In this document: positions 13,555-28,100 of the stretch, in pieces
How positions within the stretch are numbered: position 1 is the stretch's first letter
Layout: each line of letters begins with the position of its first letter
Source: Hyaloscypha bicolor E
Taxonomy: Eukaryota; Ascomycota; Leotiomycetes; Helotiales; Hyaloscyphaceae
Length of the DNA: 64,000 bases
NCBI RefSeq assembly: GCF_002865645.1
Contig: NW_020194552.1
Coordinates: forward strand, 1,240,001 to 1,304,000
Reading direction: 5' to 3'
Notes under the pieces: generated by a model
Database searches by the model: none
The model's input: only the letters and a program-made list of their open reading frames with translations
What the model was told of the DNA's origin: nothing
Program-made: the position numbers and the translations under genes

Positions 13555-13995
13555 AATAAAGATATTAAAAAAAGAGCTTAAGAAATCGAGACTAGTTATT
13601 TAGACTTATAATAATAATAAGAAATATATAATATTAATATAATTATTTACTATTTAATATATTAGCTAGAAAATTATTTTTAGTATTACTATTATAATAA
13701 TAGATATTATAGAACTATATTTATATAATATCTTATAAGCTTATATTTAATTAATAACCTTATTTAATTATAATTTTTATATTAATCTATTTTATAAATT
13801 TACTAGAAAGCTAAATTTAAATAATAATTCGATTCTAAAAGTTATAAAACTATTATATAATATACTAGAAGCTAGAAACTACTAGTTTAAGACTTACTAT
13901 TTCTACTATATTAATAAGCTTTCTATAAAATAATTAACTTATAACTCTTATCTTTTCTATAATAAATAACTTTTCGGAATTATTAGTTTTTAAAC
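13555..13995 (+). pseudogene. Copia C1 reverse transcriptase relic
   Basis: The plus-strand frame shows the hallmark Copia RT order: KSRLVVQAYND-like entry (now KSRLVI.AYNN), a QSPTIQ-like block, the D-I-S-Q-AYIQ block, FYIN, and LLYNI.EA.NYWF (family consensus LYGVPEAGNHWF). Roughly 145 codons, broken by TAA/TAG at glutamine and tryptophan positions. The enzyme would copy the element RNA to DNA in cytoplasmic virus-like particles; this copy cannot. Confidence 0.8.
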
Positions 13996-15166
13996 TAATA
14001 ATATTCTATTTATTAGAACTAATAATTTTATAAAAATAGAATATCTAAAGCTTTATAAAGCTAAGTTCTTAATTAAGAAATATAAATATCTTATTACTAA
14101 CTATAATCTCAAGTTTAATAGAGGTATTATTTATATAGATACTACTAGAATTATATTTATATAGAAATACTAATATAAAAACCTTTAAACTATTTCTATA
14201 AAAAATATTACTACTATAAATAATAAAGGTACTATTTATTAAAATCTTTCTATTAAAAACTAATATATTATCTAATATATTAGAGAAGTATATATTATAT
14301 TAATCTATTAACTAGAAGCTTTATATAATCTATTAATTACTATTTAAGCTATTAAACTTTTAGAAACTAATATAAAAGTATTTAATAAATATATTTAATA
14401 GTAAATTAAAAATACTACTAGAGAATTAAAATTTATAAAACTAGTAAAAAAGTTCTTATATTTAATCGTTTTTATAAATACTTTATTTATAAATAATAGA
14501 AATCTCTTTTCTTAAATTAGATATATTTTAGTTCTAGTAAATAGAACTAGATATACTAATATTATTTACTAGTTCTCTATTAAATATAAAAGAGTTATTA
14601 GAAGTATTCTACTTTCGGAATTCTATAATATAGCTTATAGCTTTAATATAGATATTTTAGTTAAATCTATAATTAATAAAATACTAGAAATAGAATTACT
14701 ACTAATAGTTTATATAGATTCGAAATCGTTATATAAATACTTTATTAAATTAAAAACTATTTAAGAAAAGTATTTAATAATTAATATAATATATCTTTAC
14801 TAGATATATAAATAATAAAAGATTATAGAAGTTAAATAAATTAAAAAAGAATTGAATTCTACTAATTTTATAATAAAATTAAAGCTAATAAATGCCTTTA
14901 AATATCTAATTAATATAAATACTATATAATTAAATATAAAGAAATAGATTAAATATAGATAGAATAGAATATAAATATATAGAATAAAAGAATATTATAA
15001 AAGAAGAAGTTATATATAAAAAGCTATAGCCTCTAAAATATAACTAAAACCTTAGAAGTAATATAGATATATAAAGTATTTAGAAAATCTAATATTAGAT
15101 CAAATTAGAGAATTTATATATAATTAAAGAAAGATACTATTTTTTATATTTTTAGAAAGTTTCTAA

Positions 15167-15519
15167 TATTAGTATAACTATATATATATAATTATAGAAT
15201 ATAAGATATAAAATATAAGATATAGAATATAAGATATAGAATATAAGATATAAAATATAAGATATGAAATATAAGATATAGAATATAAGTAATAAAATAT
15301 AAATAATAAAATATAGAATATAGAATATAATTATATAACCTTATATTTTATTACTAACTCGACTAGTAAATTAAATTCTTTTAGACTTAGTAGATTTAGA
15401 AATTATATATTAATATTATAATATTATAATTTCTATTTCTAAATAATAACTTTACTAACTATATATAAATAGTATTTTATAACTATATAATAGTATTATA
15501 TATTATTAGTAAACTAATA
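15167..15519 (+). repeat. Copia C1 3' LTR (353 bp)
   Basis: Begins TATTAGTATA and ends AAACTAATA, the RIP forms of TGTTAGT...ACTAACA, matching both C2 LTRs end to end. It contains an array of 14-bp units based on GATATAGAATATAA (about 15200-15340), and only one copy of the 21-bp unit that is expanded in the C2 5' LTR. The flank is AAAGC, which predicts the target-site duplication to look for beside the missing 5' LTR. Confidence 0.85.
15199..15340 (+). repeat. 14-bp minisatellite inside C1 LTR
   Basis: Head-to-tail units of 14 bases, GATATAGAATATAA with G/A variants, grading into GAATATAAATAATA-type units. The same unit occurs in the C2 LTRs, in the A3 LTR, and in reverse orientation at 32606-32703. 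Confidence 0.85.
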
Positions 15520-15764
15520 AAAGCTTAAAAAATATAAATTATTATAAGAAATAAAATATTTAATACTATTAATATAATTTAGAAAAGTAATAGAAAAATT
15601 ATAAAATTATTATTTAAATTAATATTATAGAAATATTCGAATATATTTTAGATATTTAGATTTTTTTAATTAATATAAATAGAAATTAATACTAGTAGTT
15701 TAATTAATTAATAAAATAGTATTTCTAAATATACTTTTTTTAAATAAAATATTAAGCTTATTTC
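15520..15764. other. AT-rich spacer between C1 and A2
   Basis: 245 bp of extremely AT-rich sequence with no repeat partner seen in the window and no coding signal. It is probably remnant of the locus into which C1 and A2 inserted. Confidence 0.5.
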
Positions 15765-15897
15765 TATTATAAATATAATATTTAGAGTCTAGAAAATAAA
15801 ATAAAAAGTCTTTTATAAAAACGATTTAAAGTTAAGAAAAAGAAAACTAGAATATAAAAAGCTATAAAAAAATATATATATTTTATAATATACTAAT

Positions 15898-16157
15898 TAT
15901 TACGAGTATAAGATCTAGGGCCTGGAAGGCGTAATTAGACTATTTCTATTTTAATAATTCAAAGCTAAAAAGAAAAGAGGATCCCAAAGAAGCCTCGGAT
16001 CTAAATAATTACAAGCTATATATAGGCCCATATACTAGCTTAAGCTCGGGGTCACGTATAATAATTAGGTAACTATAGATACCTTACTCAAATACCAGAT
16101 GCCTCTCTAGCTCTAGTTTAACCCCTACTAATACCATATATTATAATAACCGTAATA
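15898..16157 (-). repeat. B left LTR (260 bp)
   Basis: Contains the less degraded text of the pair, for example CGGGGTCACG and GAGGATCCC. Its end CGTAATA is the inverse of its start. Confidence 0.92.
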
Positions 16158-18759
16158 TTACTTCCTTTTTTAAAATAAGCTCGTTCCCGAGCTTTAAAAG
16201 TCTCTATTAAATTTCCAAGTTATAGGTTATATATTAAAGGCCAGGGCCTTTTATATATAACTTTAAAGGATTTCCGTCTATATTATATGGTTCTAGTAAT
16301 ATATTATTCTTAATATAGTCTAACTAATAAGGGAGATTCTGGGGCGGTTCTAGCTATTTAGGGTTCTTATTATAGAAGCTCTAAAAAGCTAGAATACTAT
16401 TATTTAATAAGAAAGCAGGATACTATTCCGGATCTAGGTCTTATTCTTTTTACTAGACTTAGTACTTTAGCTTCTTATAAAGCAGTTTTACTACTTATAT
16501 CTCTTAAACTTTGTATTTTATTTCTCTATCTTATAGTTCTAATAATAAAGGCTCCGGATTTACTTATCTGGGAAGGGAGTTACCTGGGTCTTTATATAGC
16601 TTTTCTATATAAAATACCGGATATATTCTTATTAATTCCAGAAGCTTAAGCCTAAAGAAATATCCTACTTATTCTAGGATTTTATATAGTTCTTTTATTT
16701 AGTAAGCTAGCTTATAGCTCGGATAATTATTCTTCTAATACTTAGTAGTAATTTATATTTTATCTCTTACTCCGAAATCTACTAGTTAGTAGTATTTATT
16801 AGCTTAAATAGTATAATATTCTTATATTTATATTATATTCTCCTATATCTTTTATTATAATTTATAAAGCCGTATTATTAGGGCCTTTGCCTTCTATCTA
16901 TTTAGCTCTTTCTTCGAGATATTTAATTATACTTGGGTTTCCTAGTTAAATAATATCTGCGGTTCATAGCCCTTTTTTATAAGAAACAGGAATTAGCTTA
17001 TAGTCTCGTAAATTAGAGCTATCTACTAGTAATTAATTATTACTATTTATTTATCTCAATTATCCTAGTAATAATTCATATAGGAATATAGCCATTAGTT
17101 AAAGTACTAGTTAATAATCTTTATCTAGCTATTAGTTTAGAGATAATTAGTAGTTAATAACTTGAGCTTTATACTAATATACTTATAGAACTCGCTCTAG
17201 AAATCCGATATAAACTAGGGGCCTTAATTAGATACTATAGTCTCTGAAATACTAACTTAGTAAACTATATAGGTAAGAAATAAGAATACTAACTTTTTAG
17301 CTATTACTATATCTCGGACAGGAATTATAATAGGGCACTTATCTAGATAATTAATAAAGATTACTATTATATTATACTTATTTCTATTCTCTAGATATTT
17401 CTTGAAATCCACTAATATATATTACTAGGGGCAGTTAGGGACTAATAATAGATATAAGAGCCCTGGCTTCTTATTTCTAGAAATATGAAATTATTAGTAG
17501 GTATAGTAGTTATTCCTATACTAATTAATATCTATACCTTGGCCTGGCTAGTAATAGCAGGCCTAAAGAAGCTATTAAAGCTTAGCTTATCCTAGATATC
17601 TTATTAGGGACTATATATATATCTTCTAAATAAGAGTAGTATATAAGAGTATCTCAGGTATTATTATATTATTAGGTATAAATAGTTTACTATATTATAA
17701 AAGGAGGCCGTTTTATAGTATTCAAGTACTTTCCTTCTCGTTTCTTGCCTTATCCCGTAGCTTTTCTAGCTCTAGTAACTCTCGATTCTTACTTAATAGC
17801 TTATTTATTAGCTAAATATTATTATACTGGATTTCTTTCTGAGCCAGGCTTATAAAGGCCTTAATTAGGACTAACTAGAGATCCTGTATAATATTATTAT
17901 TAATCTTTTATTATAAGAAGAGAATTTGGATTTAGTAGGCTACTATTACCTTATCCTAGATAGTTATATTCTTGTATTTCCTATTTAAAGTATCTACTTA
18001 TTTATTTGACTTACCTATCTAATATATAAGCTTGAAATAATAATAAAAAAGATACTTTACCTAGTAAGCTTATCTTATTAAAAGCTTTTTTATAGTTATA
18101 AAATACTCGAGGGCTTAGTAATCTAAGTAAATTATAAAAAGTACCTCTTATAGGCCTTCTAGCTCCGCTTACTATTTAATTAAAAAAAAAATAATAATAA
18201 GTATCTCTTTATTATAGATATTATAGTTTAGTTCTATTAACTATATAGTCTTAGAGAAAAATACTACCAGATACTAGAGTTCTATCTAGGGGTCTTATTA
18301 TAAGAGAATACCGGCTATAACTCTATTTAATATATTTGTCTTAATTATAGTAGGGAGATTCGAGTTATAATAGTATAGAATTAGTACCGAGAGTATAGCT
18401 TACTTTAGCTTAATAAAACCTTCTTAATACTAATCTATTTACTTAAACGGAACTCTCTTATATATTAGAGCTATTAGAGGCTTTGCTATATAGCCATATT
18501 CTATAATAAAATACTAATAAAAGTTATAAAAACCCAGAAAGCCTTATATTCCTTTAATTATCTTTAGTAATTACTAGTTCTTAATAATTACTATCTTATC
18601 TAGGTCTACTTTAATACCTCTAGTAAAGATAATAAAGCCTAGGTATTTTATATAAGTAATCTTAAACTCTGATTTCTTAATATCTATTTAGAAACTAGTA
18701 TTCTATAATTACTAAAGAACCTTTTATATATAGTTTTTATACTCTAGGGAATTATCTAA

Positions 18760-18795
18760 GTAAATTAGAATATTATCTAAGTAAGCTATATAAAA
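18760..18795 (-). pseudogene. B reverse transcriptase active-site relic
   Basis: The minus-strand frame reads FYIAYLDNILIY, matching the Gypsy RT core YLDDILI. Only the second aspartate has become asparagine (GAT to AAT). The preservation is better than in family A, in line with B's younger age. Confidence 0.88.
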
Positions 18796-21764
18796 GATAT
18801 TAAGGTAATTAAAGAAAATATTATTTATATATCTCTAATATATAGCAGGGCTATTAGTTAGGCCTTTCTAAAGGACCTTATATTTATAGGCCTTATATCT
18901 TATATAAAACGTTATAAGTTCTTCTAATTCTGGGTTTATTTAGATCTAATAAAATACTTACTAAATATCTAGCTTTATATAAACCTTGGTTTAAGCTAGC
19001 TATATAAGAGTCTTATAAATAAGAGAAAGAGAATAATAGTTCTTCTATATTAAGTTATTTAGCTTATAATAGTTAATATAGAATTAGAGAGCTTTATTAG
19101 CCTTTTTTATAAAGAGAATTAGAAATATAAAAGAGAACTAGCTTGGCTTAATAAAGCTCTATTAGAGGTTCTTTTTAAGGAAGTACTTAATCTCCTATAG
19201 CTTATAAATCGACTATTAATAGAGCAGGAAATACCTTAGGCTCTCTGGGCCTTTGGGATTATTAATCTAAATCTTATAGTTATATAATTAATATAGAAAT
19301 AAGATATTTAATACTTTCTTTAAGAAAATATTTGCAAAATCCTTAAATTCCTCTAATAAGACTTTTACTAGCTATTATAGCTCTATTTCTCCTAGCTATT
19401 ATTTGCCCGGAATAAACTTGTTTTCTTACTATAATTCTAGCTCTTTATTAATCTTGAAAAATAATATTATAAAGAAAAAATTCTCCTTTTTCTATAGGTT
19501 TATCTAGAAAATAGCCGGTAAGATACTTATAATATTAACTAAGGGCCTTAACTAGATCTTATAGCTTTTCTTTAAATAATATAGTTTTAATATTTCTATT
19601 TCTGGCTTAGAAGAAACTTCTATATTTCCTAAGGCTACTTGTATTTCTCTATAGTATTAAGCTTAATTCTTTTATTATATATGGCTTTCTAAGCCTGGCT
19701 TAGGAAAAGAATAAGGAAGTTTCTTTTTTATAAGCTAAGGTCTCTAGGATTTATCTATAGCTATAGCTTTATTTCTTCTATTTATATCTTCTTAGTACTA
19801 GTTACTTTTTCCAGATTCCAAGTTCTTATATATAGTAATTAGGACCTTATTCTAACCCTTTTTTCTAGGCTAATTATCTGGCCAGATTAATCTTTTATTC
19901 TTATAATTAATTAAAATACTAGTATTTATAAACTACTATTATCCCAAAATCATATTATACTTATCTAGTCCTATAACTAGTATAAATACTAGAACCTTCC
20001 GTCTATTAATTAAGAGTATAAGCTTAATATAGTAAGTAATAGATACGGCCTACTTATTATTAAATCCCCTTATATTATAGGGTAATACTAATTAAATAGG
20101 CTTAATATCTAGAAATTATTTAATTATTCTTATAAACTTGGAATTAATAAAAGTATATTCGTTTATTCTAGTATTAATAAGAAAAGAAGTCTTAATACCT
20201 AATTTATTATTACTAACTATATAAAAGAATATAAATACTTTATTTTCTAGTAACTAGCTTAAATTAATTTCTACTATATCTATATAATATAGCCCTAAAA
20301 AGGAGACTTCTTTTAGGAGTTCTCGTTTCCCTATTCTATATCCTTAGATAGTTTACTTATAATAAGTACTACTAGCTTGGCCGCCAAAACTTGCTTTATA
20401 TACTTTATCTTAGGCTCTAAATAGTTCCTAGATATATAACTAAATCTATTATAGTTATAGTATTTAAGATCTAAGGATCCGGGATTTGGGATAGTAGACT
20501 TATTTATTACTAGAGTCTTAGGAGCGGGCTTTATATAAAAGGCGCTTCCTGGGCTTAGCTTATTTATATCTTTATTAGCTTTTTTAGATACCTGTTCTTT
20601 CTTTTTATAATAAGCTCGGATCTACTAGTTATTTGTAATATAGTATTATATAAACTCTATAGTATAAATAGCCAGGTTATTATAGTATATAGCTATAGTC
20701 TCTTAAAGCTTTTAGGTAAGCTTATTATTTAGATTATTCTTAAGGTCCTATAAATTAATATTTCTGTCTACTATATATCTTAGGAATAGGATATAGAACT
20801 CTTAAAAGGTCTAGCCCTTTTTTATAAATAGTTTCTTAAATACTTGCTAAGTATTATATTCCTTATTTGGGTTATTATATAACTTTTCTAGATAGGTATA
20901 TAGTTCCCTAATAGTCTTATATATATATTAATTATCCTAATTCAGGTAGAAAGAAATTAGTATAAAGATATAGCTATTTATATAGCCGGATATATAAATA
21001 ATCTTAAGATCCTCTATTTAATAGGTATTAGAATTACTATAGAGCTTATTCTTAATCTAAACTAACTAATTATTAAAAGTAATACTATTCTTAGTTATAT
21101 CTTTAAAAATAAGAAAGTTAGGGAATTTAACTAAGTATTTACTTTCTGAAATAGGAGAACTAGTTATCTTAGTAGGCTATATAATAAGCTTTTTAATAAT
21201 AGCTTTATTCTTTTATAGGGCTTGCTTGGTTTCTTTTAGCTAATTATAATAATTCTTACTATAGGTAAGAATATTATATATCTTTAGAATTAGCTTAATA
21301 ATCTCTTTATATAAAGCCTCTAGGTTCTAAAGTAATTCTTAGAACTTTACCTTTAATAAGGCAGGTTTCTTTTCTTTTTCTACTTTCTAGAAAAAAGTAT
21401 CTCTTCTATTATAAATATTAATAGAATACTCGGATTTCTCAGGAGACTTAATAAAAGGCTCTGGTTTATCTTCTAATAATATACTAGTAATATCTTATAC
21501 TATAGCTTCTTCTAACTTACCTAATTATTCCGGGACTTACTTTCTTATAGATCTTTATTTAGTAATAAGGTTACTGGCCTATCTGCTTATCTAGCTAGTT
21601 TAGGGCTTTCTTGCCTAGTTATTCTAGGGCTTTCTTTTATTCTAATATTAGTTAACCGGTTCGGGAATAGCTATAGTATATTATATCTATACTCGTTAAA
21701 AACTAATTAGATAGATATTATTTAAATTCTCTATAGGATTAAGAAATAGGCAAGCTTTGAATTA

Positions 21765-22024
21765 TATTACGAGTATAAAATCTAAGGCCTAGAAAATATA
21801 GTTAGACTATTTCTATTTCAATAATTCAAAGCTAAAAAGAGAAGAGGATCCCGAAGAAACTTCGGATCTAAATAATTACAAGCTATATATAGGCCTATAT
21901 ACTAGCTTAAGCTTGGGGTTATATATAATAATTAGGTAACTATAGATATCTTATTTAGATACTAGATATCTCTCTAGCTCTAGTCTAACTCCTACTAGTA
22001 CTATATATTATAATAACTATAATA
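21765..22024 (-). repeat. B right LTR (260 bp)
   Basis: Identical in length to the left LTR; differences are mostly RIP-type transitions, and this copy is the more mutated of the two. Confidence 0.92.
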
Positions 22025-23234
22025 CTAATTCTAAAAAAGTTTAGCTTTCTAAATATCTCTAATATATTCTAAATATATTTCTCTAATAAAGTAGTTATAT
22101 TATATATATCTAGAAAATATCTAATATCTAGTAAAATATCTTAAATATTAGAAATCTAGAAATTATAATATTATTTCTCTTTTTATAATAAGTTTATTTC
22201 TAAGCTTTATAAAAGCTATTAATCTATCTAATTTTATATTATATTTTCTTCTAAAATAAAACTAGTATTTTAGATATAAATATTATATATAAAAGACTAG
22301 TATTTTTATTATATAATCTAGAAAAATTTATTATTATTTTTATATAATTTTAGACAAGTATTATTCTTTATATAATCTAGCTAATATTATAAATTTTATA
22401 GAGATTTTAGTATATTAATATTATTATTATAGAAACTTTATAAAACTAAAAGACTATTATTTAATATTAAAGCTAGATATTATTCTGAATTCTTATTTTA
22501 ACTAATTTACTAGATTTTATACTTTAGTTTATTTTTTACTAATTTAACTATAATAATCTATTTAATACTATACTTTTATTTATTATTTTCTAGTATTAAT
22601 AAAAGCGGTTCCGGATTTATTTAATCTAATAAAGAATTTTAAAAGTTTTTTTATAGTTTCTTTATATAGAAAACTAGATATATTTTTATAGTTTCTAGTA
22701 ACTTTAGAAGAAATAAATAGCTATACTATTCTAGAATTTCAAATAGATTCTTTATTTAGTTTTCTAGCTTCTAGTTTAGATAATTAGATTTCTAATACTT
22801 TATAGTAATTTATATTTTATTTCCGATTTTGAAATTAATAAAATAGTAGTATTTATTAGTTTATATTATATATTATTTCTATATTTACTTTAGATAACTT
22901 TAGATAAATTACTATAATTTATATAATTAATTTATTAATACTTTAGTTTTATTTCTATTTAATTTTTTCTTAAATAAGCTAGCTTTAATAAAAAAGTTCT
23001 AGTTTAAAGAAATATAAAATTTATAGTTCTTTTTAATTATAAATAGAAACTAACTAATAGTTTTATATTAAAGAAAGACTTATTAAGAATTAATTATAGT
23101 AACTTATATATTCTAGTTATTCTAATAATAATTAATATATAAATATAATTTCTAATTAAAATACTAATTAATAATCTTTATTTATTTATTTATTTAAAAG
23201 TAATTAGCTATAAAAAGCTTAAGCTTTATACTAA

Positions 23235-23405
23235 TAAAGAGGGATATATAAAGATACTAAAATATATATTAAGAACTAGAGTATTCGGGATATACTTTCT
23301 TAGTAAGAAAGAAGAGAAGGAAAGGAAGAAAGAGCTATATATAGAAGTAGTAGATAGCCGAGAGCATCTGACCAGCCACGTGACCCGTTATCTAATTCCC
23401 TACTA
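23235..23405. mobile_element. ~171 bp insertion in A2, solo-LTR- or MITE-like
   Basis: Absent from the same place in A1 (near 6400) and A3. It is flanked by a shared TATACTAA on both sides, so a 5-8 bp duplication is present. It contains sequence that RIP has hardly touched, including GCATCTGACC and the palindromic CACGTG at about 23378. On the minus strand it starts TAGTAGGGAATTAG and ends CCCTCTTTA, compatible with a short solo LTR, but no partner is in the window. Confidence 0.6.
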
Positions 23406-25112
23406 TACTAATTCTTATATAAAATTTACTCTAAAAATTAAATATAAATTATTTCTAAAATATTTATTTAATATATTATATATAATAAAAACAGAAATAT
23501 TAGCTATTTAGCTATAATTATATCTTATATAGAAATTATAATTAAATATTTAAATAAATAAGCTATAAATATAATAATTATATTATAATTCTATTTGTTT
23601 TCTAAATAGCTTTTAAAATCTATAATAATATATTACTAGAGATAATTAGAAACTAAAAAAAACTAAAAAACTAGACTTTTTATTTCTAGCTATATATAAT
23701 CTCTTATAAATATAGTAATTACTATAATATTAATTAATATTCTTATTTATAAATAGCTAGTAATATTATTTCTTTAATAATTAATAAAGCTTTATATATC
23801 TAGAATATTTAGAAAAGAATTTATTATATATTTTATAAATTAAAGCAATTTATAAAAATAGTTCAGATATTATTTTATTCTTTATAATATAAAGTCTTTT
23901 ATAATATAAAAGAGAGCTGTTTTATAATATCTAGATATTACTTTTAGTTTAAACTATTATATATAATTTCTCTAGATTTAGTAATATATAATTATTTTAT
24001 AAAATCTTATTTATAAGTTATAAATTACTATATTTAATAGAAACTTCTAATAATACTTCTATAAAGGCTATTATAATAAAGTTTATTAATAAAGCTTCTA
24101 AAAAAATACTTTTTTCTAGAAAAATTATATCTTTAATAAAGGTATTTTTTCTTAGAAAGTCTTTAATATATATTTAGTTTTTAGAGCCGAATTCCGAATT
24201 AAATAAACTAATTTTATAAAGTATTATTATAAGTTATAAATTATAAATAATTTCTAAATTAATTTTATTTTTAAAGAGAAATATTTAGATTTATAGCTTT
24301 TTCTTAATTTAGTTTTAAATATTTATTTTATCTTATTTTTATAATAAAGTATCTATTTATTTATTTAATTTTCCAGAATAATATATAAGCTTAAAATAAT
24401 AATAAAATAAAAGTTTAGCTTATTTAGCTTATTAAAAATAGAGCTTTTTGGTAATTATAAAGTATTTTAAAATATAATAATTAGAATAAACTTTAAAAAA
24501 AGTATTTTAAAGGCTTTTTAACTTAGTTCTCTATTTTTCTAATATTTATATTATAGTAAATATCTCGTTATTATATATATTATAATTAAGCTTTACTAGA
24601 AATATAATTTTAGAAAAATAAACTATAAAATATTAAAGGCCTATTTTTGAGTTTTATTAAAAGAATAGACTAGTAACTACTTTTTTTAGATATATCTATT
24701 TCTATTATTATAGGTAAATCTAAATTATAGTATTATAGAACTAAAATAAAAATTATAGCTTCTTTTAAATAAATAAAAGCCTTTTAATATTATTTGAATT
24801 ATTTAAAAAAAATTCCTTTTTTATAAATAAGATAAAAAGTCTAATAATTTATCTATATTTTCTAATAAAATATTTATAAAAGTTATAAAAGCTAAAAAAG
24901 AACTATATATCTTTAATTATTTTTTAGAAATTACTAGTTATATATTATTTCGACTTTATTAGAATCTATTTTAATATTAGATATAAAAATAATAAAACTC
25001 AAGTATTTTATATATATAACTTTAAATTCCGATTTCTTAATATTTATTTAAAAGCTAATAAAATATAAATAATCTAGTATTTTTTATATATATTTTTTAT
25101 ATTCTATTAGAT

Positions 25113-25156
25113 TCTTTAAATAAATAAAAATATTATTAAGATATATTATATAAAAG
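25113..25156 (-). pseudogene. A2 reverse transcriptase active-site relic
   Basis: The minus strand reads IIYLNNIFIY-like at the position colinear with the A1 RT core. The two aspartates are mutated to asparagine, as in A1 and A3. Confidence 0.7.
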
Positions 25157-28100
25157 TAATTTAGATACTTTTAAAAATATTATTTATATAATATTAATAT
25201 ATAGCTAGGCTATTTATAAAGCTTTTCTAGAGAATATTACATTTATATATTCTATAATAGATATAGAATATTATTAGCTTCTAAAAGTCCGGATTTATAA
25301 TTATATAATAAAAAGTTTAGTAAATATCTAATTTAGTATAAATTTTAGTTTTAAATAATTAATTTAAAGTTTTATTAATAAATAAATAAAAATATTAATT
25401 CTTCTAGATAATATTATTTAGATAATAGAAATTAATATAGAAATATAAACTTCTATTTGCTTTTTTTTATAAATAGAATTAGTAAAGTAAAAGAAATCTA
25501 ACTAGCTTTAATAAAGCTTTTAACTAGATTATTTTCTAAGAAATACTTGATTTTTAGAAGCTTTTAAATAGACTATTACTAGAAAAATTAATATCTAATA
25601 TTCTCGATTTCTTTTAGGCCTTTAATCTAAATCTTATAATTATAGAATCTATAAAAAGAAAAGATATTAGATTCTTTTTTAAAGAAAATAGAAATAATAT
25701 TCTTTATAGTAACTAAAGCTCTATTTCTTCTAGCTATTAATTCTTTAAGCTAGAAATAGCTTTTTTTTCTAAGCTTTAAACTTTTTATTAATTTTATAAA
25801 TAGAAATTTAACTAATAATATTATTTTCTTTTTTAGTTATATAATTAAATACTATAAAAATAAAAATAGCTAGATCTAATATTTACTTTTTATTAAAGAC
25901 CTCTTTTTACTTCTTTAGCTTTTATTTTAGTATTATATTTTAATTAGATTATAGAAGCTTCTTTTCTATAATCTTATATAATTTCTTTTAATTAGTTTAA
26001 AAGAAGAAAAACTATTTTAAAATAGAAAGTTTCTAGAAATAACTTATAATAAAATCTTATTAATTAGTATTCTTTTAATATTTTTTATTAAATTACTTTT
26101 CTAGCTATTATTATAAAATACTAATAATATAATCGAATTATATAGATTTAAGCTTATTTTTTAGTTATATAAGCTTATATTTTCTATAATTAACTAGAAT
26201 ATTAATATATATTATTTATTTTCTATTTAAAATAATATTATAATTTCTAAAATTTAGAATAATTATAGATATATTAATATTTCATTTATTAATTAGAAAT
26301 AAAACTTCTATATATTTCTTAATAAACTCAACTAGCTTTCTATTAAAACTATATATAATATAAAATAAGAAAAAGAGTTATAGTTCTATTTCTAAAAATT
26401 ATTCTATAAACTAAATAAGCTTTATATTAATAAAAATATAACTATTAGCTCTAGTATTAATAAGGGAAAAAAAACTTAATTTCTAATCTATTTATACTAA
26501 TAATATAAGATATTATAAAAGTATTTCCTTTTATTAGATAAGTTAAATTAATCTTTATTAAATTTATATTATAAGTTCCTAAAATAAAGACTTTCTTTAG
26601 AAATATTTATTTCTTGATTCTATATTAGAATTAGAACTCGAATTCTTTAAATACTTTATTAGAATAATATATTCTAATAAAATATAAACTAAATCCGATT
26701 TAATTCTAAAAAGAGTTATTTTAGTTTTCTTATTATATAGAAATAGATAATATCTAATATAATAGCCGAATTTATTATAATTAAAGTATTTAATAATTAA
26801 GAGATTTTTAGTATTTATAAAATATTACTTATATTTATAAGAAAATATATATTTAGTAAAAGTAGTTAATATAAGCTCTTTAAATTTCTTTTTAGAAATA
26901 TATAAAAATATAATACTAGAAATAAACTTAATTAAAATAGCTTTTATTTTTTTATATTCTTTAATTTTCTTATATATAGCTTTAATCTATAAATTATTAA
27001 TAATATAATACTAAATAAAATAAATAGTATTAATAAAAGAATTATTATAGTATATATATATTAATTTCTAAAGCTTTAGTAAAAATTTCTTATTTAGTTT
27101 ATATTTAATATCTTAAAGACTAATATTATCTTCTATAAATAATTATAAGAAAAAAGTATAGAATTTCTAAAATATTTAATTAGAATATATTTAAAGCTTA
27201 CTAAAGTTATAATAAGTATTCTATATCTTATTAGAATTAGAAAATAGCTTCTTTAAATAGAAATAGAATTCTAAAAGCTAATAGTATTAATTTAGACTAT
27301 TTTTATTTATATAAGAATTAGTTAAAATACAAATATTACTAGTAAATTTATTAGAAATATAAATAATCTTAAAACTTTTTAAGAAATATAAATTAATATT
27401 TCTTTATAGCTTATTCTTAATCTAAACTAGCTAGTTATTAAAAATAGTACAATTTCTAATAAAGAGAATTATATCTAAAAGCTTAGTAATTCTAATATCT
27501 TTAAAAGAAATATAAGATATAGAAAATTCTAGATAGAAATAAATAGAAAATAATTCGGAATTCTTTTAAGAAAGGTTTAAAATAATTAGAGCAAGTAAAA
27601 TAGAAATAGTTAGAGCTATTATAAGCTAATCTATTATAGTTATATAGTATTTAACTTTATTCTCGAATTTAGTATTATAGAGTTTAATATTCTCGAAAAT
27701 AGCTTTATTATAATTATAGATATTCTTATATAAAATAGCTCTTTAAATATTTTTCTAATAGTTTTTTATAATAATATTAATATCTAAAAATAAAATATTA
27801 GATTTCTTAGCCTATTTATATAACTTTCTAAAAGCTTTATAATAAAAATAAAGAATTCTATTTCTATAAACTTATTTATAAATTCTCTAGAAATACTAAT
27901 AGAATATTTAGTTTAGAAAAAGCTATTAATAGAATAACCTGAACTAGTAAAAGCTTTATTAGAAACTTTAATAGAAATTAATATAGTTTCTAGTTATATA
28001 ATATTCTAAGAAATTAATCTATTATATTTTTTCTTTATTATATTCTTTTTAGTAGTTTTATTACTAGTATATATATAAAGCTTATAAAGTTATAGAATAG

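Larger units (their letters stand above)
4153..15519 (+). mobile_element. Copia C1: Ty1/Copia LTR retrotransposon, 5' part lost to D, split by Gypsy A1
   Basis: C1 consists of 4153-5070 and 11784-15519, colinear with complete Copia copy C2 (34603 to 39208). The left part holds the end of gag with a degraded CCHC-type knuckle near 4670-4720. The right part holds integrase, reverse transcriptase and RNase H relics in Copia order, then a 3' LTR. The 5' LTR and first ~1.9 kb are absent because element D occupies that site; the remainder should lie beyond the left window edge. Heavily RIP-mutated; no open frame of useful length. Confidence 0.85.
15898..22024 (-). mobile_element. Gypsy B: second Ty3/Gypsy family, 6127 bp, nested in the A2 LTR
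   Basis: Two 260-bp LTRs (15898-16157 and 21765-22024) begin TATTACG and end with CGTAATA or TATAATA, the RIP forms of the perfect inverted ends TGTTACG...CGTAACA. The duplication CTAAT is at 15893-15897 and 22025-22029. A polypurine run (AAAAAAGGAAGTAA on the minus strand) next to the left LTR and an RT core on the minus strand set the orientation. It retains clearly more G+C than the surrounding A2 sequence, consistent with being younger. No intact ORF. Confidence 0.92.
15765..22170 (-). repeat. A2 left LTR, interrupted by B
   Basis: Pieces 15765-15897 and 22030-22170 align end to end with the intact A1 LTRs. The base run CTAAT at the break is present on both sides of B, confirming insertion rather than rearrangement. 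Confidence 0.9.
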
